Part shown: positions 42,401-51,279 of the stretch, piece after piece
Layout of the letters: the number at the start of each line of letters is the position of its first letter
How positions within the stretch are numbered: position 1 is the stretch's first letter
IMG/VR virus record: IMGVR_UViG_3300022750_000002
Span: 1-64,000 of that record
Length of the DNA: 64,000 nt
Strand: one strand, 5' to 3'
Source of the DNA: a virus
Notes under the pieces: model-generated
Databases searched by the model: none
Seen by the model: the letters and a program-made list of their open reading frames with translations, nothing else
What the model was told of the DNA's origin: nothing
Program-made: the position numbers and the translations under genes

Positions 42401-44945
42401 GCAAGAAAGTAGAACTGATGCTGAAATAGAGAAAGCTATAGAAAGCGGTGTTCAGAAGCGAATAGATGAGATATACGAGGCTTTACCATCTAGCAGACAG
42501 CAAAGGGCAGATAAAACAATTGCGGCGCTTGAGAGGATTCAAAAGAAGCTTAGAAGCAGAACATATGATGCTAGTATTGGGGTTCCTGTAGCTTTAATCG
42601 ATGCGGGTATTTCAACTATTAAGCAAGCTATTAAAACAGGAGTTAAAGTTGCTGATGCTATTGAGTTGGGTATTGCTAAAATCAAAGAGAAGTATGGTAA
42701 GGAATGGAAGAACGAAGATAAGTTCAGACAAGACATGCTTGATGGGTTTAATGAAGAGAAAATTGATGTAGAAGAAGGGACTAATAGTTATAAAAGTGAT
42801 CCTACCGTTAAACAAGCTTTGATTGATGCAGGATATAGTCGAGATATAAACATCAAGAATAAAGATGGTGTAAAAGAGAAACGCTCTATCCTAGATTGGA
42901 AGAAACTCACAGGGCAGGAGGGTAGCTTAGACAACATTAACAAAGTAGTCGATCAAGTGTTGCCCGACAAGGGATATACAAGTGAGGAGATAGCAAAAAT
43001 CAAACAAGCTTTAAAGGACGAGTATAACGACCTTCACGCTTCAATAATTGAAAAGGCTACCAATGACTTAGAAAGACGTAATACTCCAAGAGAAAACAAC
43101 AGTAAAATATTAGCCAGAAGATTAGCAGAGTTATATAACCAAGGAGCATTTGATAAGAATCCTGATACGTACGATAGGTTAATCAATCAAACTTTAGGCG
43201 TTAGTATTAAAGATCAGACCTTATTTGATGAGATTAAGGGCTTACACAAGTCTTTAGCTGACTTAGTTGACTCAAGGGATGCTAATGGCAATAAACTTTC
43301 TGATGTGGCTTTATCTACGGCAGAGGCTAAGATTAAAAACGACATTAAGAAAGTAATTCAAAAGGTTGCATTTAGCAGTGGTAATGGAGCGTATAAGGCT
43401 ACGGTAATTGTTAAGAACCTAGTTAATGGTATGCAGAGACAGTTGTTAAACACTTTAGGACAACTCGTAGAGAATCCGGTATCTGCTGCTTATAACGATT
43501 TACAAGTTAAGGTTCAGGATGCTTTTAAAAAGGGTAAATGGGATACACCTGAATTAAGGGCACAAAGAAGAATGCTTAGTAAGGCCGCTTATAAAAGCGT
43601 GTTATTGGATAAAGGAGAAGAGTACGGGGGTGTGGGTAGTCCATTTACGACTAAAAATGCTTTTGATGACGCTATTAGAAGTGTAACGCCTAATAAATTG
43701 TATCAGGCTTATGTTAGTGCCGTTACAGGTACGGCATTCTTAGATAGTTCAGATAGTGCATTTAAGATTAAAAGAACTGAATTAGAGTTTACACACAATT
43801 TAATTAGAGTGCTTACGGATAAGTCAAACCCAAATGCTATGAGTCAGCAAGAGGCACTTCAATATGTTAATGAGAAATTAACAGGACAAAGTTTTGAAGA
43901 TGCTAAGAACACCGCTAAAGATATTATTGAAAGCGTAAATAAGAAAGCAGGTAAGCAGATATTATCTCCAAGTGATACCAACATAGCTAGAATGGCTAAT
44001 GATATTGTAAAGGATGGATTGATAAGGGGAGAGAAGATTACAAAGGATTTAGTTGAAGCTTCATTTAAGGCGGCATACACGACAGCAGGGACAGGATTAG
44101 GTCATGAGTCTAATAACTTTATCACTAAAGGTTTGGGTGCCTTAAATCGAAGCATAGAGGCTGATTTGAATGATGCTATAAGACGTAAAGAATGGGGAAG
44201 GGCGTCATGGTTAAATATGTACAGCATTCTAAGCAAGAATGTGCTTAATCCTTTTGCAGGTGGTGGTGCCAACTGGACTGTTATTGGACTACAGAAAATG
44301 GGCTTGCCCTTACAATGGTTAGATACAAACCTAATGAAGAATAAGGCGCTTGATTTAAGTACGGTACAAGGGCTTAAAGACGCTCAGACAGCTTTACAAA
44401 CTAAGGCATCACTTAATCGGGCTAATGGCAGAACGCTTATTGCAGGTACAACAGGATTAATTATAGCAGGAGCAGTTTATGGTTCGGGTACAGATGATGA
44501 CATTAAGAAGTTTAGAAAGAAACATCCGGTGTTGGATAAGTATTTATATAAAGTTGTACCCCCTATGCTTGCGTTATTAACTGATCCTAACCAAAAAGCA
44601 GAGGGAAGAGTAAGGGCTATAGGTACTTTGCTTGGAGATAGAGCAGGGGGCTTTGGGGATAAGGAGAGAATGTACCTTATTGCTAAGGACTTGGCTAAAG
44701 GAAAAGAGAAGTCTGCTGCGGGGAGAACGGGTGATTTGGTTGGGGGTAGATTCAATGTTCCTTATTCACCTGTAGGTTCATCTCAAATGGCTTATCAGGT
44801 TAGGGATTTGTACAGAGAGTTTATGGGACTTCCACCTATTAAATCAGACTTCAAGAACAATAAGGGATTTGTTAAAGGATTCTTTAAAAGAGGTTGGTGG
44901 GATTACATTACATACGACGATAAAAATAGTAACGACAAGAAATAA
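39456..44945 (+). CDS. Giant internal virion / ejection protein, 1829 aa
   Basis: The largest gene. Two copies of a short element open it (DLDEFGIPIKKKAQ and DVDDFGIPIKKKIG), possibly a packaging or binding tag. A Gly/Ala-rich, membrane-compatible region lies at about 225-270 and 400-430 (IAGAIGGGLLGGVAGIANLS), then a long charged coiled-coil part (about 450-900), then helical domains, and a hydrophobic patch near 1675 (TLIAGTTGLIIAGAVYGSG). Such giants form the periplasm-spanning DNA ejection channel. No lytic transglycosylase motif is evident. Confidence 0.6.
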   Translation: MAEDLDEFGIPIKKKAQPQKSADVDDFGIPIKKKIGLESAVSQSPISSTDDIAYEVTLPEEVNINAQRVNPLLGNDLQSQIPVSRQNELVQQVNAQDASNAAMSDKLLKIQQAYQGDKKSIRQAQNSSIDNGTITQGVEESDRAGNRATYLYNELLNGIGRVASGAGDLGVQFTNKIYGIENGDEVLKAYREEFAPGLRKEYSNKLGGELDKGLEAKYQNETFTSALGGLANSVPAMALTAGSGGLGAGAMFLQSYDGALESINSSEEGRNLDETTKSVFAGGVGLVTSALEKYGFDKIFKGETGAISNAIAKRALQQAERQTGGKVTGDVFTKFLDKEIVNLSNNFVKGGAKALDGALVEYGTEALQEGAQAGAELLVNKETGKPVFDVSETSKWDGFLARMNKAGIAGAIGGGLLGGVAGIANLSKSQVSNTEQALQETNAALGNENISDASKELLVQRKIQLQDELQEHADKIDEAYQKLNTNQKAQVNNLVEQKAKIQEAINDPELSDDIKKDLTAQSNEVDKQISEIKPVEKSATSQEVFKEYDKVKEFEGIRPQADQQLAEIRDNLAKEYGVESYDDIYDRLKSESNKGKGFFAKLMGSDLQVRNAAEAEFRNNILEALNESKSDQTVKPTAEAKDVVTDEINKLNDLAKDGKLSSEEFTKTHLDDNMTVEELARAKKEIDEDPIAFVENLRKANETSKSSTESKNVEATQVPKTEETVAETREESVKVEKPKYVIKGETVTPKEDVNIPTEPNVGGEAKVPSEVVQLASNDGGRNGAEDKGTTEKVKVNDKVKSLDRLAHQNIESEDLNDTASNQAREKKRDFTDEERQYNVQKRMDALRHGDDIVVEAKKAFGDEYVNGLLDYIDENGKTLTADKKQLMYVTLENDLNRQLLADPDNLTLKKQEKLVADKSRAFGRETGRATSMGQLRQLARVGYDSTQVTEDFFSPKEITERKKVEKAVNATPDDINKEYEVRQESRTDAEIEKAIESGVQKRIDEIYEALPSSRQQRADKTIAALERIQKKLRSRTYDASIGVPVALIDAGISTIKQAIKTGVKVADAIELGIAKIKEKYGKEWKNEDKFRQDMLDGFNEEKIDVEEGTNSYKSDPTVKQALIDAGYSRDINIKNKDGVKEKRSILDWKKLTGQEGSLDNINKVVDQVLPDKGYTSEEIAKIKQALKDEYNDLHASIIEKATNDLERRNTPRENNSKILARRLAELYNQGAFDKNPDTYDRLINQTLGVSIKDQTLFDEIKGLHKSLADLVDSRDANGNKLSDVALSTAEAKIKNDIKKVIQKVAFSSGNGAYKATVIVKNLVNGMQRQLLNTLGQLVENPVSAAYNDLQVKVQDAFKKGKWDTPELRAQRRMLSKAAYKSVLLDKGEEYGGVGSPFTTKNAFDDAIRSVTPNKLYQAYVSAVTGTAFLDSSDSAFKIKRTELEFTHNLIRVLTDKSNPNAMSQQEALQYVNEKLTGQSFEDAKNTAKDIIESVNKKAGKQILSPSDTNIARMANDIVKDGLIRGEKITKDLVEASFKAAYTTAGTGLGHESNNFITKGLGALNRSIEADLNDAIRRKEWGRASWLNMYSILSKNVLNPFAGGGANWTVIGLQKMGLPLQWLDTNLMKNKALDLSTVQGLKDAQTALQTKASLNRANGRTLIAGTTGLIIAGAVYGSGTDDDIKKFRKKHPVLDKYLYKVVPPMLALLTDPNQKAEGRVRAIGTLLGDRAGGFGDKERMYLIAKDLAKGKEKSAAGRTGDLVGGRFNVPYSPVGSSQMAYQVRDLYREFMGLPPIKSDFKNNKGFVKGFFKRGWWDYITYDDKNSNDKK

Positions 44946-44956
44946 TATTTTATAAC

Positions 44957-44965
44957 TACATTTAC
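44957..44965 (+). promoter_or_regulatory. Possible -7 element TACATTTAC
   Basis: TACATTTAC 20 bases before the start at 44985; variant of TACATTTG. Confidence 0.3.
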
Positions 44966-44984
44966 AACATTAAATCTATACACA

Positions 44985-45452
44985 ATGGCTTTGAAAGTAA
45001 CACAATCACAATCTGCTGATGCTAAAACACTAACATTTAAGGATGAAAGTGTTATCTCAGACCCCATTTCAAATTATGTAAGAACGGTTCAGATTTGGGA
45101 TAACATTGATGCCACAGGAAGTTTAATAACAACCATAACATTTTCAGGGAGTAGTTTAACTGTTGATTATGCCGTTTCAACTGATCAATATTTTTCCGCA
45201 AAGTTAATCTACACAGGAAGCCCTAGTGTTGCGGCGAGTCCTCCAATTAATTTCGTGACAACTCAGTATGAGTATAACCTTTTAGATCAAAAACTTTTAG
45301 TTAATTGTGGATGCGGTTCTAAATGCAAAGGTTGTGATAATCTAACTATGGGGGCATTATACTTATCAGGCGCTCAAAAGGCAGTGTTAAACAGTAATCC
45401 CGCTAAAGCCAATAACTACATCAGTGCAAGCTATAAATTCCTTAAAGCATAA
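44985..45452 (+). CDS. Beta-domain protein with cysteine cluster, 155 aa
   Basis: Residues 1-95 look like a fibronectin- or Ig-type beta sandwich (SNYVRTVQIWDNIDATGSLITTITFSGSSLTVDYAVS in part). It is followed by a C-x-C-x3-C-x2-C cluster (NCGCGSKCKGC), a likely metal site, and a C-terminal helix. It precedes a protein with a CxxC pair (SGCMDC). Both may be subunits of the same appendage. Function unknown. Confidence 0.5.
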   Translation: MALKVTQSQSADAKTLTFKDESVISDPISNYVRTVQIWDNIDATGSLITTITFSGSSLTVDYAVSTDQYFSAKLIYTGSPSVAASPPINFVTTQYEYNLLDQKLLVNCGCGSKCKGCDNLTMGALYLSGAQKAVLNSNPAKANNYISASYKFLKA

Positions 45453-46351
45453 TGATAACACCTCAACAAATACAGGATACAATATTACTTGCTCAGGCAT
45501 ACACACTTGATCTTATAGAAGATATTTATGTATCTCAAAAGAGCGGCTGTATGGATTGCAAAGATGCTAGTGAGGTATTTAGAATAGACAATCTTATTTA
45601 TTCGTTAGAAGGGAGCTTACAGCGTAATTTAATAGATGATAAGACTGCTAAGATATACTCATGCTTACAGACGGCTATAGCCAATTATAGTGGGGTTGCT
45701 ACAATAGACCCTAATGCTGTAGTTGATGGAGTTACCATTATAATTGAAGAGGGTGGAGGAGATAACAGACCTGATCCTTTGTTGATTGAATGGAGTGACT
45801 TGGCATCTACAGGCGGAGATGGAAGAGTAAGATATGATAATCCATTGTGGGCAGGTTGGTTACCTTTCTTAGAAGTTGATAATAGCCCTTGGCTAACTGA
45901 AGGTGTTGATTTTATTAATTTAAGTACGGGAGGTTTTATCTTAATCAATCCTATTTACGATGGGCAGGTTATAAGGGCGGTTAACTATGCTAAATCAGGT
46001 GTTGTACCACCTACTCCAATTACGCCAACCGTAGAGTTTACACAACCCTCTCCAATGACTGTAGGAGATGCTGATCAGACTTTAATAGCTACAACTACCA
46101 ACCCATTAGGAATAATCGTTTACACAAGCCTAAATACAGCCGTAGCTACTATTGTTAGTGGTAAGTTACATGCTGTTAGTGCAGGGAGTGTAGTGGTTAG
46201 AGCATCAAGTCCTGCAAGTACAGGATATAATGAAGCACATGTTGATCGGACGGTTGTGATTAGCGGAGGTAGTGTTACACCTAATCCACCATATGGTCCA
46301 ATTACTGATGATGAAAACGATTTATTTAAAGCAACCTTACCTGATTTGTAA
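45452..46351 (+). CDS. Tail appendage protein with Ig-like domain, 299 aa
   Basis: Helical N-terminus with YVSQKSGCMDCKDASE (CxxC), a middle beta domain, and at about 185-270 a bacterial Ig-like (BIg2-type) domain: VEFTQPSPMTVGDADQTL, ATVATIV-like strand, LHAVSAGSVVVRASSP. BIg2-like domains are common on phage surface proteins and bind glycans weakly. Start overlaps the previous stop. Confidence 0.6.
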   Translation: MITPQQIQDTILLAQAYTLDLIEDIYVSQKSGCMDCKDASEVFRIDNLIYSLEGSLQRNLIDDKTAKIYSCLQTAIANYSGVATIDPNAVVDGVTIIIEEGGGDNRPDPLLIEWSDLASTGGDGRVRYDNPLWAGWLPFLEVDNSPWLTEGVDFINLSTGGFILINPIYDGQVIRAVNYAKSGVVPPTPITPTVEFTQPSPMTVGDADQTLIATTTNPLGIIVYTSLNTAVATIVSGKLHAVSAGSVVVRASSPASTGYNEAHVDRTVVISGGSVTPNPPYGPITDDENDLFKATLPDL

Positions 46352-47790
46352 TGGCAAAAAGACCGATAACAGACATTGAATATCAAATACTATCAGAAGC
46401 GATTACCGGATGCGACAGTAGTAACCAAGATGGAGTGGACGGAATTAAGATTTATGTAGGCGACAGGGATATACCTATTGGTGGAGTCAAGATGCGTGTT
46501 AAAGCTATTGGAGGTAATCCACCTAGCGATTGGTTAAGTAATACAGTTGCTTTTACTGGATCTGTAGACCCAGACACGACTTTAGGGGTTCTTTATGATA
46601 AACAGAGTTGGAATAACTTTGATGATTTCGACATTGCTTTAGGTGAAGATACAAAATGGGAGATTGATGGAGATATCCTGTCATCGAATCCAACTCTTGT
46701 TAACTTTGGAGCCGAAACCGGGCAGCCAGGATATTTGTTTTTAGATTATTTAGTTTTAAAGAAGATAAGATATTGTAATGACGTTACTCTAAAAATAGAG
46801 GTTAACTATCAAGTAACAGATTATATAAATAGCACAAGAAACCCAGTTCCACCCGAATCTAATTCAAGAGGCGGTTTTGTAATGTCTTTGGTAGGAGCAA
46901 ACCCAATTTCTCCAAATACATCAAGGTTTATAAAAGGCTATATATCTAGTAACGACACGTATGATGATCTATTTACACAATTAAAAGTTGATAATTCTAG
47001 AACAACCAGCGATCTGTCAGAATCATTAATGGATTTCGATATCGGCGATTTTTTCAAAATAACTATTGAATTATTTCCAGATGGAAGTAAAAAATTTACT
47101 TATGAAAATGTAACCAAAAATTTATCTTCAGAAGTAGTGTTAACTATGGCTCAAGTAGATTTCAATATCATACAACCTCAATTCGCATATGTACCTGCTA
47201 GAGGCGATTTATCTGGTACATATAAAATAAATTACAATAATATAAAGATAACTTCTAGTATGCTTAAAAATCCATATATTTTATGTGTTGGAGACAGTAA
47301 GACTTTTGGCGGTACAATAGGAATAAGATATGGTGAGAAGCTCGCTGATTTGTTGGGAAGAACAAGATTGATTTATGGGGGTAGCTCCAATAGGACTCTA
47401 GAGACAATAAGACTTACTGATTATTTAACCGAGTTCGAGGTTTCTCCTCAAATTATAACTTTGAATATTGGTAGAAATGATTTAGCTTTTTCTGTGCCAA
47501 CATATGAGTGGCAAGATAATTATGTACAATTAGTTGCGGATTTAAAGAACTTAAATCCTTCAGCTACATTCATACATGTCTTACCTATAAGAGAAGTTAT
47601 AGATGGGAATACTACTGATCAAACAGTTTTATTAGATTTTATTAATACAACATTTCCTTCTGATTTAAGATATGATCCAGATGATTACGGATGGAATCCT
47701 GAAACTATGACAAACGATAACGTACATCCAAATTCTATTGGAACTGATAATCTTTCTCAAGGGCTTTTTACGTTTATTAATTCTATTTAA
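46351..47790 (+). CDS. Receptor-binding or depolymerase protein with SGNH hydrolase domain, 479 aa
   Basis: The N-terminal 100 residues continue the appendage theme, a beta domain fills about 105-300, and an SGNH hydrolase occupies about 305-475. Visible blocks are ILCVGDSKTFGG (catalytic Ser in GDS), LNIGRNDL (Asn block) and TNDNVHPNSIG (catalytic Asp-His). It would remove ester groups, for example acetyl groups from capsule or LPS. It probably cuts or deacetylates surface polysaccharide during adsorption. Confidence 0.75.
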   Translation: MAKRPITDIEYQILSEAITGCDSSNQDGVDGIKIYVGDRDIPIGGVKMRVKAIGGNPPSDWLSNTVAFTGSVDPDTTLGVLYDKQSWNNFDDFDIALGEDTKWEIDGDILSSNPTLVNFGAETGQPGYLFLDYLVLKKIRYCNDVTLKIEVNYQVTDYINSTRNPVPPESNSRGGFVMSLVGANPISPNTSRFIKGYISSNDTYDDLFTQLKVDNSRTTSDLSESLMDFDIGDFFKITIELFPDGSKKFTYENVTKNLSSEVVLTMAQVDFNIIQPQFAYVPARGDLSGTYKINYNNIKITSSMLKNPYILCVGDSKTFGGTIGIRYGEKLADLLGRTRLIYGGSSNRTLETIRLTDYLTEFEVSPQIITLNIGRNDLAFSVPTYEWQDNYVQLVADLKNLNPSATFIHVLPIREVIDGNTTDQTVLLDFINTTFPSDLRYDPDDYGWNPETMTNDNVHPNSIGTDNLSQGLFTFINSI

Positions 47791-47793
47791 CAC

Positions 47794-48831
47794 ATGAAAA
47801 TAAAACTATTAATAATCCTTTTAAGCTTTTGCGCCCTACAAGTTGGGGCGCAAACTAATGATGTTATTGTTACTAAGCCTGTTCCCTTAACCGGATCAAA
47901 TGCTAATAACCAAACTCAATCATACGCTAATTTAAAGGCGTATCTAACGTTATACGTCCCTAAAGGCAATACATGGACTCTTAATGGAGGAAAAGATACT
48001 GTAGGTGCTATAAGATACAATACAGCGTTAGGTAAGCTTGGTGTTTATAAAGGAAGTAATAATTGGGAGGTATTAGGAGGAGGCGGTACATGGGGATCAA
48101 TAACAGGCAATTTAAGCGACCAAACAGACCTTCTAACAGCTTTAAATGCTAGACAGTATATAACTAACCTTTCAAATGATTTAACCGCCTCAGCGATCAA
48201 ATATCCTAGTGTTAACGCTGTTAATACAGGACTTGCTTTAAAGGCTAATGATAATGCAGTTGTACACTTGAGTGGAACTGAACAGATATATGGCAGTAAG
48301 TATTGGTATGATCCTGCTTTATATATAAATAGCACTAACACAACAGGTATTGAACCAGGAGTCATATTGGTGGGTGGGATAGGTAAGCAGACGAAATATT
48401 TAAATACAGGTTTTCAATTTGCTAATGGTGGGTTCGAACTAAATGTACTACAACCTAATTTAACTACAAACGTTACACAAACATTTCAGGCTAAGAGCGG
48501 AAATATAGCTTTATTAGAAGACATTACGTCCGCTTTAGGGGTTACAATGAATACAACATCTACTACACTAATGTTGAGTGAAAGAGGTTACTATAATTTC
48601 AAAGGTAGCGAAGATGCTTCATGGACTTTACCTTCTGCCCCAGCTACAGGTCGTTTTTATAGAATATATAATAAAGCTACAGGTAGTGACCCTATATTAA
48701 CAATTACAGCAGGTGGAACAGATGCCTTTTATAAAGGTGGTACTGTTACTACTTCTATTAGCTTGATGCAAGGAGAAAACTTAACAATTCAATATGATGG
48801 AGCGGGTCAGTGGAACGTATATGGCTCATAG
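47794..48831 (+). CDS. Tail-fibre-like protein with Sec signal peptide, 345 aa
   Basis: Starts with MKIKLLIILLSFCALQVGAQ, a typical signal peptide with cleavage after AQ, which is unexpected for a virion protein. The rest resembles phage fibre ends: beta repeats (GKLGVYKGSNNWEVLGGGG, WGSITGNLSDQTDLLTALNARQ), and a C-terminal WTLPSAPATGRFYRIYNKATG...WNVYGS part typical of fibre tips. It follows the SGNH gene after three bases. Either the gene was taken from a host surface protein or the phage exports this fibre. Confidence 0.6.
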   Translation: MKIKLLIILLSFCALQVGAQTNDVIVTKPVPLTGSNANNQTQSYANLKAYLTLYVPKGNTWTLNGGKDTVGAIRYNTALGKLGVYKGSNNWEVLGGGGTWGSITGNLSDQTDLLTALNARQYITNLSNDLTASAIKYPSVNAVNTGLALKANDNAVVHLSGTEQIYGSKYWYDPALYINSTNTTGIEPGVILVGGIGKQTKYLNTGFQFANGGFELNVLQPNLTTNVTQTFQAKSGNIALLEDITSALGVTMNTTSTTLMLSERGYYNFKGSEDASWTLPSAPATGRFYRIYNKATGSDPILTITAGGTDAFYKGGTVTTSISLMQGENLTIQYDGAGQWNVYGS

Positions 48832-48854
48832 GTCTTCCGTTTATTTAAAATATA

Positions 48855-48887
48855 GGGGATGATCTTAACAGGTTGTCCCTTTTTTAT
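48855..48887 (+). terminator. Intrinsic terminator
   Basis: GGGATGATC pairs with GGTTGTCCC (with wobbles) and is followed by TTTTTT. Confidence 0.6.
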
Positions 48888-48923
48888 TAACCATTAATTA
48901 TTCACATTTAAAACAATTAGATT

Positions 48924-50588
48924 ATGAAAAAACTTTACTTTTTTGTTATTGCTGTATTTTTTTGCTTAAAAGGCTACAGCCAGTCAACAACCTTGTTGCC
49001 TATTCAGGCGATTCCTCAAAACAAATTGGTGCCGAATGTCATATGGGTAGACCCTATTACTTATAGGATGTGGGCAGGTAAATTAGATAGTATAAAATTA
49101 AATCCTGTAAGTATTGGATGGTGGAGAGATTCTACAATTAATGTAGGGGATAATAGGTATGTTAAATTGTTGGGTTCATATTCTAATCCTTCTTGGATAA
49201 CTTCTTTACCATCAAACAAGGTAACGGGCTTGAGTACGGTGTCAACAACTGGTAATTATAATGATTTAAGTAATAGACCAGTAATACCATCTGCTCAGAT
49301 TCAGAGTGACTATACGCAAGTGAATACCTCTTCATTAGATTATATAAAAAACAAGCCTAATTTAAGCCTATATGAGACAATTTCTCACGCTAATGCTACT
49401 TATTATCCACTTAGTAATCCAAATAGCTTTATATCGTCTTATACTGAAACAGACCCTGTATGGTCGGGCGTTAGTGGGAGCTATCGAACTAAGGTTCAGA
49501 ATGATGGGTTGTATTATCCTTTAACGGGGAACCCAAGTAATTTCCTAACTAGTTTTACAGAAATTGATCCTACTGTGCCTGCTTATTCAAAAACATTAAG
49601 CTCCTTTGACATTATTAAGTCTTCTACAGATCCTTTGTATAAGTCTATAGGTTACACGCCATCAAGTGCTGAAATTATCTCTGGACTAGGATATACACCT
49701 TATAATGGGGCAACAAATCCTAATGGATATATTTCAAGTGTTCCTGCACAGTCCTTTGCTTCATTAAGTGGTAAGCCAACTACGCTTAGTGGTTATGGAA
49801 TTACAGACGGTGTACCAAGTGGTAGAACAATCACAATAAACGGAAGTACTTTTGATTTATCTTCAAACAGGTCTTGGACAGTAGGAGATGTTACTTCGGC
49901 AAGTTTGTCTACAACATTATCAAATTACCCTACTAATAGTTCATTATCGACCACTTTAAGCGGGTATGCGACAACTTCTGCTTTAACAAGTGGTTTAGCC
50001 TCAAAACAGAACACATTGTCTCTTACAACCACAGGGACGGGAGCAGCGACGTTGGTGGGATCTACTTTAAATATCCCTACGCCTGTGGTTAATACGTATA
50101 CAGCAGGAACGGGTATAGGAATAGCTAGTAATGTTATAACTAATACTGCACCTGATCAAACAGTAAGCTTAACGGGTTCTAATGGAATAACAACAGGAGG
50201 CACATATCCTAACTTTACGATACAACAAACAACTCCTACGTACAATAATGCTCCTGCAAGAACATTAGGGACTTCCTTTAGACCTAGTACTACTAGACCA
50301 ACTAGGGTATCTTATACGGTTTCTATAGCAACGACATTGAGTCTGTTAAATTTGAACTCAGCAGGGACAGTACAACTTCAAATAAGTTCTGATAACGTCA
50401 ACTTTTCTACGATTAACTCAGCAGGGATAACTCGTACATTAGCGGTTAGTATTAGTGTGGGATTGAACGATACATCTATGTTGAATATACAAGGAGAAAT
50501 ACCTGCTGGATATTATTGCAGGCTATTAAGTACAACTTCTGGGGGGAGTACTGTAACGTTTACTTCTGGTCAAGAGGTAACATATTAA
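48924..50588 (+). CDS. Tail-fibre-like protein with Sec signal peptide, 554 aa
   Basis: Begins MKKLYFFVIAVFFCLKGYSQ, a second Bacteroidota-type signal peptide ending in SQ. The body consists of short fibre repeats: GYTPSSAEIISGLGYTPYNGATNPNGYISSV, LSGYGITDGVPSGRTITINGSTFDLSSNRSWTVGDV (in part), and TTLSGYATTSALTSGLASKQN. These occur in phage fibre and collar proteins. The C-terminal 130 residues may be the binding head. Expressed behind its own terminator-delimited gap. Confidence 0.65.
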   Translation: MKKLYFFVIAVFFCLKGYSQSTTLLPIQAIPQNKLVPNVIWVDPITYRMWAGKLDSIKLNPVSIGWWRDSTINVGDNRYVKLLGSYSNPSWITSLPSNKVTGLSTVSTTGNYNDLSNRPVIPSAQIQSDYTQVNTSSLDYIKNKPNLSLYETISHANATYYPLSNPNSFISSYTETDPVWSGVSGSYRTKVQNDGLYYPLTGNPSNFLTSFTEIDPTVPAYSKTLSSFDIIKSSTDPLYKSIGYTPSSAEIISGLGYTPYNGATNPNGYISSVPAQSFASLSGKPTTLSGYGITDGVPSGRTITINGSTFDLSSNRSWTVGDVTSASLSTTLSNYPTNSSLSTTLSGYATTSALTSGLASKQNTLSLTTTGTGAATLVGSTLNIPTPVVNTYTAGTGIGIASNVITNTAPDQTVSLTGSNGITTGGTYPNFTIQQTTPTYNNAPARTLGTSFRPSTTRPTRVSYTVSIATTLSLLNLNSAGTVQLQISSDNVNFSTINSAGITRTLAVSISVGLNDTSMLNIQGEIPAGYYCRLLSTTSGGSTVTFTSGQEVTY

Positions 50589-50643
50589 TGTAGGAGAATG
50601 TAATATTCTAATTTTTATATATTTTTGAATAAAAAAAGACATT

Positions 50644-50829
50644 ATGAAAAAAATCGTACTAACAAAAGAAATTTTAGATTTACCCGTTAACAAACATCTT
50701 AACTTCAAAGAGGGTGAATATGAATACAAGACTAATCAGATTGATTGCTCAACTTTAACACCTCCTGTGGGGATGATTGGGGAGTACATTGAGATAAATG
50801 GTAAATGTGTATTTGTTCAAGCAGGGTAG
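50644..50829 (+). CDS. Small protein, 61 aa
   Basis: Begins the cluster of small late genes after a TATTTTTG element (50620-50627). A short beta-rich domain (LPVNKHLNFKEGEYEYKTNQIDC). Function unknown; possibly fibre-associated. Confidence 0.5.
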   Translation: MKKIVLTKEILDLPVNKHLNFKEGEYEYKTNQIDCSTLTPPVGMIGEYIEINGKCVFVQAG

Positions 50830-50832
50830 TCT

Positions 50833-51231
50833 ATGACTTACAAAAGATTCATTCAAGATAGCGGCCTAAAAGCCGCTTTTTGGCTTTATTACATTTCTTA
50901 TGGGCTATTACTTATTTCTATGATATTCAAATTGCCTTTAGACCCGAGACTAGGGTTATTTTTAAATTATTTGACATTTATATTTATTGCTTGGGCACCT
51001 AGTCATGTGTATAAGGTATCGTTTGTAGAATACAAGGAAAAGATAATGTTTGATACAATAATGAGGTATGAGGACTTATGTAGGTTTGCATTGTATAGTA
51101 GAATAGGGTTGTTTGCATTTATATGCGCAGGGTTAAATAAGCCTTTAATTTCTATGGGACTTACGTTTACATCCTTGATTATCTACGTTATGTTGTTTAG
51201 ACCTAGTTATAAGCACTATTTTAAATATTAA
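50833..51231 (+). CDS. Multi-pass membrane protein, 132 aa
   Basis: Four hydrophobic segments, roughly residues 15-33, 42-60, 88-103 and 106-122, with short loops. It starts three bases after the previous gene. Possible inner-membrane phage factor such as holin or exclusion protein; not determined. Confidence 0.55.
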   Translation: MTYKRFIQDSGLKAAFWLYYISYGLLLISMIFKLPLDPRLGLFLNYLTFIFIAWAPSHVYKVSFVEYKEKIMFDTIMRYEDLCRFALYSRIGLFAFICAGLNKPLISMGLTFTSLIIYVMLFRPSYKHYFKY

Positions 51232-51240
51232 AATAATAAT

Positions 51241-51249
51241 TACCTTTAC
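51241..51249 (+). promoter_or_regulatory. Possible -7 element TACCTTTAC
   Basis: TACCTTTAC 31 bases before the ATG at 51280; variant of the TAnnTTTG motif. Confidence 0.25.
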
Positions 51250-51279
51250 GAAAACAAATATACTTGAGAGCCTATCGAA

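Noticed and set aside
21698-44945. Assignment to crAss-like phages
   Set aside because: TerL form, portal, capsid and nozzle order fit, but the virion RNA polymerase and DNA polymerase expected for that group are not in the window; family left open.
48898-48906. Perfect DnaA box TTATTCACA
   Set aside because: A single nine-base copy upstream of a fibre gene is expected by chance in A/T-rich DNA and is not called an origin.
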